Source: Albula goreensis (Eukaryota; Chordata; Actinopteri; Albuliformes; Albulidae). From it: a DNA stretch of 64,000 nucleotides. This document shows, piece by piece, positions 56,801-64,000 of this stretch (the first letter of the stretch is position 1; every line of letters begins with the position of its first letter). The stretch covers positions 7,470,755-7,534,754 of the forward strand of contig CM040750.1 in the NCBI GenBank assembly GCA_022829145.1. The letters run 5' to 3'. The notes beneath the pieces are model-generated. The model searched no databases. It was not told where the DNA came from and was given only the letters and a program-made list of their open reading frames with translations. Both the position numbers and the translations under genes were made by a program.

Positions 56801-59800
56801 TTAGCGTTTCACTACGGCAAAGATAATTGCAATCCCTGGACAAGTGTCTCCCATCAGGAGAGGCACCATGGGGGATTTTCTCCCCCCTCCAACCCCACCC
56901 TGCCCCCATTCTCCACATGCATTCTGGCCCAGTTTGGGGTGACTGCCATGGTTACAGCGGCAGCAGAGGCCAGGCAAAAAAAAAAAAAAAAAAAAAAACC
57001 CATGGGTCTGACCTACATGAGACAAAACAATTCCCCAAAGGCAGCAGAAGGGGTGTTATTTCTCTCGACAGCCACAGCAAAACACGAGACAAGGCAAAGA
57101 CTGGGGGACTGATTTTAGGCATTTAGTATGTGCGAAAAGAGAGCGTTTTGCTGGTGCAAAAAGGTTGCTTTGGTTGCAAATCATATCACTGTAATTGCAG
57201 GTGAAAAAACGTTAACATATGCTAAAGGCTTTGATAAATATGGCCTAAGGTGTGTTGCACCGGTGTCTTTCTGCTCTGCATTTCTTACCCTTCTGCTCAA
57301 CCAAGGAAATATTGTTAAAGCAGTAAGGTCACAATCTATATGAATGTTTTGTGTAAATTCCATACTATGGAAGTATGAAGAAGGTTTTCACTGGGCTATC
57401 TGAAAGTCATTCAATGTGGAAGCAGAACAGAAATGGCTATAGCCGTTTGGAGTTTTCTTGAAATTAAACTAGGTAGGTTGTCCTCTTGACGCACAAACAA
57501 CTTGGGAATGGGGTGGTTCAAAACTCTGAAATTTACATAACTCTGAAAGAGATAAAAATGAATACAAAATAAATCTAGCGGAAAAGTTTGTGATTTGCAA
57601 AATTAAGCCAAACATAGAAGTTTGTCTATTCCAAAACTTTCTTTATTATCCTCCACCTGTGGGAAACACCCACTTTATCTATGGATATGCTAATCTGTGA
57701 AACGTCACAATTCAACATCACATTTCTTCTCTTCATATGCACTGGGCATTCAATCAGTTCTTTTCTATGCACAATACAATACATTCAACAACATATAACT
57801 ATTTCATGGCCATACAATTAATGGACATTGCTGTTTAAAATCAAATTGTGGCCCATTTCTTAGAGAATACAATGAGGTTTCAAATGACATTCAAGACTGT
57901 ATTTTGTTGTATTTTTGTAATGTTATTTGAGACTGACATTTTGTGACATTCTGTGACAGACGAACACTGGAGCTGACACAGCCAAGTTTTGTGACACACT
58001 GACACTGGAGCTGATACAGTCAAGTTTCGTGATAGACTGACACAAGAGTTGATACAGGCAAGTATTATGAGAGACTGACACTGGAGCTGATACAGGCAAG
58101 TAGGCCAAGCATCGATTCCCCAGCCTTGGGCCTCTATCTTTGCTAGTATGTTCTGTTCTGCTTACCACAGTTGAAAATGCAGCTTTTTTTTATTCCATGT
58201 TGACCCTGAGCTGTATGTTGTTTGGTTCCAATGGATAGAGCATTTTCATGTAACTGAAGTCAGTGTTGCTAGGCGATTCACATCATCCATGGGCAGAGTG
58301 ACAAAGCAATGCATATTAGCGTACGTTCGATGATGTCGGTCACAGATGTGTTGAAGTGTGGAAGAACAAAAAAGAATTTTAAAAATCACATAGAGGTACA
58401 TCCACAGGGTCTGCACAGTCATTAAAGGAGCTGACTCAAAGTGAACCAGTGGACATCTTCTTAGGGGGTCTGTGCAGCAGTCTGCTTTCTAAAAAATGTT
58501 TTTATGACCTGTCATTTTGCCTAAAAGCATACCATGTGTCACATGCCCATGAGTGACACCACCGTTGTTTGCAATTTGCAGGCAAGAATAATGGGAAATG
58601 TAGTCTATTACAATTGGGTAAGTACATTTCGACACACAGAGTATGCTTGTCCACAAAAGGCAAAAATTTTCATCCAAGTATGTGTCTGCTCCCTGTTTTC
58701 AATACTCTGTCAGCACTTTAAGAGTGAGCTTGAACACCAATGTAAGTGCATTAATAGCCACGTCTCACCAACCAATGACCAGTGGGATCAGGCTAGTAAA
58801 CAACAACTGTAAACATTTACAGTTAGGGATTTAGCAGATGCTCTTTTCCAGGGCAACTTATATAGTTTACATCTATACACACTATCCATTCATACAGCTG
58901 GATATTTAGTGACACAATTTAGGTTAAGTACTTTGCTCAAGGGTACTACAGCAGTGACCTACCTGGGAATCAATACCTCTACCTCCTAATTTGGAAGACA
59001 AGCTTCATAAGTGTAATACCACAAGTACTGCTGCAATGAAACTAAAAAAAAACCTAGCATATGCAAAACAGAGACAAACCACAAAGGTGAGGCATTTATT
59101 AACTCGTCAAGGAGCATCCCAGAATGCATAGGGGCCTGGTTGCCAGTGATTACATCTGGCAAGCCTGCAACAGCAGAGCTGATTGAGTTTGAAGAGGGGG
59201 TGATTTTTTGGGTGCATTCACTGGGAGACAGTGACCCAGACAGCTCAACTTGTTGATGCCTCACAAATGCAATAGATACGAATCGTCAAAATGAATTTGA
59301 AGCCCAATGTGAAGGGGCTAGGGACCCAAAAATGAATTCAGCCTAGTCCAAGACCAAAAGAAAATTCCAGTGTAGTTCTCCCTTTAAAATGTTTTCAGTC
59401 TAGGACCAGACGTACTCCATGTCCTGGACACTACCTTTAGATGTTCCCAGAATGAAGATGGCTCTGACTGAAATTAATCCATCCTCCTGTGCACAGAATC
59501 CCTAAATTTAAGAAGGGACAAACAGAGTATACAGCTTTTCAAATGAATCTTCACAACTTCCTTAAGAATAAATCGAACATTCAATAAACGCTAAGGCCAA
59601 AGTTTCCTTAAAAGATGAGCAGTGGCAAAACAATTAACAAATAAAGGTATATGGGAGGTATAAATGAGAGGGCATGTAAGCATGATATTTTTTTTGGCTT
59701 CTGTCCTTTATTCTTCTTAAATTCTTTCAACTCTCTCTTTCTCAGTCACCTGCACTGCCATTTTCAACTATGGTGTTTCCCTTAACACGATGCTGTCAGA

Positions 59801-61954
59801 ATTTTATCCACCTAACCAATAAAAATGTTTCATAAGCATGGACCAAGTCCTGACCATCACCAGCCTGTTAAGCTCATTTAGTCAGCCAAAGCTGCCACAC
59901 TGACCTGTACCAGACAAAAAGACCGAAAGTGGTCTCTTGGTCTAGTAACAATCCCGCAATTAATTAGACACTGTTTCAGGAACAGAGTAGGAAAACTACA
60001 AAATGCCATCACTTTCATGTTAGCTGAAGCCCTGTGCAGATATGTTACCGTGGATAGTGGGGTAACCTGTGCAGCTGTGACATCACTACTGCAACAAAGA
60101 GGGACCACCTGTACAGCTGTGACATTGCTGCAACAGAGTGGGATCACCTGTACAGCTGTGACATCATTACTGCAACAAAGAGGATCACATGTACAGCTGT
60201 GACATCATTACTGCAACAGAATGGGATCATCTGCACAGCTGTGACATCATTGCTGCAACAGAGTGGGATCACCTATACAGCTGTGACATCATTACTGCAA
60301 CAGAGTGGGATCACATGTACAGCTGTGACATCATTACTGCAACAGAATGGGATCATCTGCACAGCTGTGACATCATTACTGCAACAGAGTGGGATCACCT
60401 GTACAGCTGTGACATCATTGCTGCAACAGAGTGAGATCATCTGCACAGCTGTGACATCATTACTGCAACAGAGTGGGATCACCTGTACACCTGTGACATC
60501 ATTGCTGCAACAGAGTGAGATCACCTGTACAGCTGTGACATCATTGCTGCAACACAGTGAGATCACCTGTACAGCTGTGACATCATTGCTGCAACAGAGT
60601 GAGATCACCTGCCTAATGCTTCTGCAATTGTTGGACTTTCCAGATCTCTGGACTGTAAGTCATAACTAGAATGTGCTTCCAATGAATAACAAGTATGGGT
60701 TCCTTACAATTCAAACCTATCCTTAACCACATGTGTAAGATGATAGACCAAACAAGATTTACCTTTCCACATAAGCTTTGACAAGCAAACTATAGAGATG
60801 ACTTAATCCATTTTTGTCCCTCTGCAATATGCACTGCTTAATATAACTTGTATATAACTGTATTTCATTACTGCTCTAAGAGAGCACAAAAGCATAACTG
60901 TGTTTTGGGGGTGGGGGTGGGGTTTGGTGGTCGACTGTGTTTACAATTTACATACATCTGTCATCAATGAACAAAGTGGCATTTACGTTACAACTCACTG
61001 ACTAGTGTGTTCTGTATACTCGAGTAAATGGTGCCCATATTGTTATACCAAGATGTGCCATTGTGATGTAATAACCATGTTCTGGGCATGCTGAATATTT
61101 TTGGAATATTTTTCTTTAGAGTATTTTTGGATAGAAGAATATTATGTTATTATACAGTGTGGTCGAATAAAACAAAGTACAATGTACTTCAGGTTCAGTA
61201 GAGGTTCCAGAGAACAAGTGCTGGTACATTGCGCCAGATAAGTTAGCATATTGCTAACCAAGTAGCTTCATATCTTGGCCAGCAAGCTACCCTCCATATA
61301 TGCTGTACCAGGAAACTGACAGATATCTGATTTTTAGATTTGACGTAAAAATAATGCGACTTAGAATACATCTGAATTGAACTAACTGAAAGAGCTGAAA
61401 AACAACCGAGGCAAAAAATTATGTCACTGAATGTCGTGCAGCACTGAATCCACCGCGAGACATCTTCGATGAAAGAACTGCTCACAGTACGAATTAAATA
61501 TTCATTACACATTAAATTGTTATGGCCATGCGTTAGACTTGATGATACATCGCGTTCCTGTAAAATGAAGAAACTCCGCAGTGAAGGAATTCCTTCAGCC
61601 CTTATATCATCATCACACTCAGGAAGTCTTGATTGGTCACTATTTGGCTGTGGCTGGCTAGTTTAGCAAATGTACTTCACAACACTACCTATAAGCCAGC
61701 TAGCAAGCTCCGCAACTATCTGTACTTGAGGAAGACAGCAAGCTCTATTACGTGGTCGAAATACACACCATAACATATCGCACATGAAGGGATACACAGA
61801 CGATGCACATACAGTTTAAATGACAGGATTTCTCTGACCTCATGCTGTAGGCACCAGCACCAAGCTCCTGCCCAATTCCAGACAGACTGGCATCGAAGTC
61901 GTGCACCAGCCCAGACTCGATGGCCGCGTCATCCATCTTCAGTACCCATGCCAT
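41621..61954 (-). CDS. ubp1: Upstream-binding protein 1 (LBP-1a), CP2/Grainyhead-family transcription factor, complete
   Basis: Nuclear DNA-binding protein that forms oligomers with CP2-family partners (family knowledge). Sixteen coding exons, in transcript order: 61839-61954, 54097-54248, 51143-51219, 50568-50673, 50305-50411, 49566-49718, 48610-48720, 47426-47533, 46858-46940, 46366-46420, 45836-45929, 45465-45555, 44946-45067, 44274-44416, 42585-42636, 41621-41658. Total 1608 nt, 535 residues; the vertebrate protein is about 540. All borders are GT-AG with matching phases. The N-terminus [17 protein letters not shown] separates it from TFCP2 and TFCP2L1, and the ATG has a strong context (GCCATGG). 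CP2 DNA-binding domain in exons 2-7 ([62 protein letters not shown]). SAM-like domain in exons 11-13 ([23 protein letters not shown]). C-terminal oligomerisation region in exons 14-16, ending GEGFLVILK. Convergent with enpp2. Confidence 0.95.
41774..41857. repeat. (GT)n / (CA)n microsatellite in last ubp1 intron
   Basis: About 42 GT units on the + strand, hence CA on the ubp1 sense strand, 116 nt upstream of the acceptor of the 38-nt terminal coding exon. The rest of this intron shows nothing recognisable. Confidence 0.97.
43380..43640 (+). pseudogene. Non-LTR retrotransposon (LINE) reverse-transcriptase fragment
   Basis: The plus strand encodes [17 protein letters not shown], matching the conserved G-PQGS-LGP-LF block of LINE reverse transcriptases. 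About 20 codons later comes CYDTILSA, matching the Y-DDT-L catalytic block with one Asp missing. In-frame stops are present. It is antisense to ubp1 in the intron between 42636 and 44274. Confidence 0.65.
44210..44258 (-). other. Tandem duplicate of the ubp1 exon-14 3' end and donor
   Basis: A roughly 49-bp direct duplication of 44259-44305. The copy repeats the exon-14 tail and splice donor on the minus strand (GACCAG followed by GTGACAG), 49 nt downstream of the true donor. Confidence 0.75.
44640..44870 (-). mobile_element. Possible tRNA-derived SINE
   Basis: On the minus strand it has a B-box-like GGGGTTTGAATCCCGGTC near 44815-44835, preceded by tRNA-like sequence. Family not recognised. 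It lies in the ubp1 intron between 44416 and 44946. Confidence 0.4.
47826..48200 (+). mobile_element. tRNA-derived SINE (V-SINE-like), with a second tail
   Basis: Contains TGTCTAGTGGCTAACGTGC (A box), GGCCCCTGAGCAAGGCCC-type body sequence and the tail TGGATAAAAAAGCATCGGCT. A second tail-like CTGGATAAGGGCATCGACTA at 48191 suggests a compound or partial second copy. Same family as 18530-18735. It lies in the ubp1 intron between 47533 and 48610. Confidence 0.75.
51220..54096 (-). other. ubp1 intron 2, mostly unrecognised; possible SINE at 53440-53580
   Basis: AT-rich intron. 53440-53580 holds a B-box-like GGGATTCAAGTCCCC on the minus strand with a TTATTC/AAATAAAG-rich end, possibly a SINE. Nothing else recognised. 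Confidence 0.4.
54456..54517. repeat. Perfect 26-bp inverted repeat (hairpin)
   Basis: The left arm 54456-54481 (starting ATTTAACACTAACAGTG) is the exact reverse complement of the right arm 54492-54517, with a 10-nt loop. It lies in ubp1 intron 1. It may be a tiny MITE. Confidence 0.9.
54518..58800 (-). other. ubp1 intron 1 (part), few recognisable elements
   Basis: Mostly unique-looking AT-rich intron. An A-homopolymer of about 23 nt ends at 56998. A degenerate tandem repeat of about 45-55 bp with GACACTGGAGCTGATACAG lies at 57950-58100. No gene seen. Confidence 0.5.
58806..58992 (-). mobile_element. tRNA-derived SINE, reverse orientation
   Basis: The minus strand shows GGTATTGATTCCCAGGTAGG (B-box region), CCCTTGAGCAAAGTACTTAA and the fish SINE tail GAGCATCTGCTAAATCCCTA near 58825. 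It lies in ubp1 intron 1. Confidence 0.75.
60065..60612. repeat. 42-bp minisatellite in ubp1 intron 1 (about 13 copies)
   Basis: Unit CAGCTGTGACATCATTACTG followed by CAACAGAGTGGGATCACCTG and TA. Because 42 is divisible by three, it opens several frames on both strands. Nearly every unit carries TGACATCA. Confidence 0.95.
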
Positions 61955-62800
61955 GGCTCCTAGCTCCTTCTCCTCCTGGTCTAAAGTTATGGTCGCCAGG
62001 GTTCCTCTTCAGTTAGAATGTTTAGCTAACGTTAACTAGGTTAAGTGGGAGATGTTACGTAAACCTAATCAAGCAAATAAATAGCACGGATCTGCAACAC
62101 AGCCCACCAGCTACCGATTTAGTCACAATCATAATTCTATAGAAAAAAATGGTAATCAGAAAAGTATTCATACATATATTCCGTCGGCATTGCTAGCTTG
62201 CTAATGCAGATGATGCACTACATGAATTACAGCTACATAACTTAAAATACCCTGATTTCAGCCGCAGGACAGGAGGTATCACGTCATTGACAATTCTGGT
62301 CAATTAATAAGCTGACTGACTAGTTAGCTATGTGGTTCACAAGTTTGTTCAGCTACTGTTAGCTCACAACCTGACAATGTTGACAGGTGACACTCTATGC
62401 ACACACGCAAGGATCTACTATGCCTGAACTAGCTAGCAAGTTTTCACGCTATTCATCATCCGCTCCGTCTCTCCTCCGAAACCTCTCTCCCCTTTTCATC
62501 GCGAAGTCGCGCAATGGGATCATCAGCCCCGACAGTTTCTCAGCGAAATCGAAAAGATTCCCCCGATAAACCGAGTCTCTATTACCCTTTCGAGGATCGT
62601 ACTTCCCACGGCTTTAAAACTAGCCACAACATGGCTTCCCGAAACTACCAACACAAACCTTCTATCTATATCCGCAGGGCGGAGATGATAGCTAAAAACT
62701 GGAGCATCCATTCAGCGAAATCTTCTACTGCGCAGAGCAACAATCTTTAGCCAATAGACCTTTTCTATAAGGTATACCTTTACAGTCATTGGTTCTGAGC
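61955..62800 (-). promoter_or_regulatory. ubp1: ubp1 5' flank and probable promoter
   Basis: Sequence upstream of the ubp1 ATG. The 62440-62660 part is richer in C, G and CpG than its surroundings, and a CCAAT box is present near 62836 on the + strand. The transcription start cannot be fixed, and untranslated first exons upstream are possible. Open frames on the + strand at 62387-62750 have no recognisable similarity. Confidence 0.35.
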
Positions 62801-64000
62801 GAAATGCAGACATTTTAGAGTGACACGACGTAGAGCCAATCGTAGCAATTTATTGCATAAAACAACACGTTTTGTATTGGACACAGTTTTAAAATAGTCA
62901 TTTGTGTTTAACCTTATTTGTTGCAGGGGTAGGAAGTAATATTAATCTTGTGATCCTGAGATGAGTTTTGACCGTGTTTTCAGGTTATGGTAGTTCAGAT
63001 ATTATAAAAATCATATCTGAAATCCCAACACCAAAGGACTCCAAACATGTCTCGGGTTTCTCTTTAGTTGAGAAGCCCATATGGTGACTTTATTTCTCAT
63101 ATAGAAAATACCAAGAGTTACTGTAGCCCTGTGGGTTGTGAATGTAGACACTTTAAGTAACTGCAGCCAAGTATTACATTATTGGAGGGACACAGGTAAA
63201 ACCTAATGGAAAATTCACTGAACAGAAGCAAGAAATGAATGAAACTCAATACATTACATATATTTTATGAAGAAGATACTGCATGGTGGGAATAATCTAT
63301 CATGTTACAACTGTTAACCCTCAAAGGATTTGGTTTCTGTATCAACAAGGAATTTGAAGTATTCTCACTCATGTCAAGGATAAACTAAAAACATGAATAA
63401 AATGTTTCATTTACATGGAGCTTTTGAGGTGAGATTCTAGGCTTCATTAGGCACATTCCCTAAAATAGAACTTAAACAACAACTCAATAACTTGCTTCTT
63501 TTTCACATTTAATTGGCTCAGGTCCTTTTATGGGGTTAAGTAATATATTGAGAGAGTCTAGAGGGATGGAAATATGACACCAAAATTTGGTACCATCGTC
63601 ATTATTTTGTGTTTGAAGTAGGGTTGGGAAAATTGGAACTAATTCTATTGTTTTTATTGTCCCCTCAAATTATCACTGATACCCAAACACATGGCGGAAG
63701 AAGGGTAGGTGGATTTTGGAAGTTATATTAGGTAAGAATAAGCTTTTAATTTGTAATGATTGGGAACATATTTCATATATCGTAACAAGTCTGTGAATAA
63801 CCAAACAACCCATCTTTAATCAAATTAACTTTAAGTAAGATTGAGAGGATTGTACAAAGGAATATCAAACCATCAAGGTTTTGGGGATGGACCAATGGAA
63901 GCACCCCCCTGCCCCTACACCACCAACCAACACACACTCACACACACGTAAAATGGGGATGGCAGGTTAACAAGGGGGATGCATTTTGATCATTTTGCTA
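62801..64000. other. Intergenic, nothing recognised
   Basis: AT-rich DNA with no recognisable coding region, transposon or RNA gene. A short CA run sits near 63930-63950. Confidence 0.45.

Noticed and set aside
60017..60669. Long open frames on both strands (up to 156 codons)
   Set aside because: They are translations of the 42-bp minisatellite in ubp1 intron 1.
62387..62750. Two overlapping open frames upstream of ubp1
   Set aside because: CpG-richer promoter-like DNA with no recognised domain. Insufficient evidence for a gene.

Overview
This window reads as vertebrate nuclear DNA, most probably from a ray-finned fish. It has intron-rich genes with GT-AG borders, long CA/GT microsatellites, many intronic minisatellites, tRNA-derived SINEs of fish type, Tc1-like transposon remnants, and DIRS and Gypsy retroelement pieces. 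Species cannot be named from the sequence.

Layout. (1) 1-20.2 kb: the 3' two-thirds of enpp2 (autotaxin, the secreted lysophospholipase D that makes lysophosphatidic acid) on the + strand. Seventeen coding exons encode about 601 residues up to the stop at 19856, with a polyadenylation signal at 20222. The 5' exons lie left of the window. Its introns are heavily loaded with minisatellites and two dead Tc1-like elements. (2) 20.3-21.6 kb: intergenic DNA with nothing recognised. (3) 21.7-37.8 kb: a repeat island built on a roughly 183-bp satellite. One stretch is in + orientation (21.7-30.9 kb) and is split by a Sushi-like Gypsy fragment and by a tail-to-tail pair of truncated DIRS elements. One DIRS copy contains a Gmr1-like Gypsy remnant and a Harbinger-like MITE. 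The satellite then reverses (30.9-36.0 kb, about 28 monomers), and part of that array is organised as a four-monomer higher-order repeat of 732-734 bp. (4) 37.8-39.6 kb: intergenic. (5) 39.6-62 kb: ubp1 (CP2/Grainyhead-family transcription factor, LBP-1a) on the - strand. It is complete, with 16 coding exons and 535 codons from the ATG at 61954 to the stop at 41621. (6) 62-64 kb: the 5' flank of ubp1 and DNA in which nothing is recognised.

The two genes are convergent and have unrelated functions: an extracellular lipid-signalling enzyme and a nuclear DNA-binding protein. Nothing suggests they work together. The most unusual material is the interstitial satellite with higher-order structure and conserved splice-like motifs, the DIRS fold-back inside it, and several intronic tandem repeats that copy or abut real splice sites of enpp2 and ubp1.
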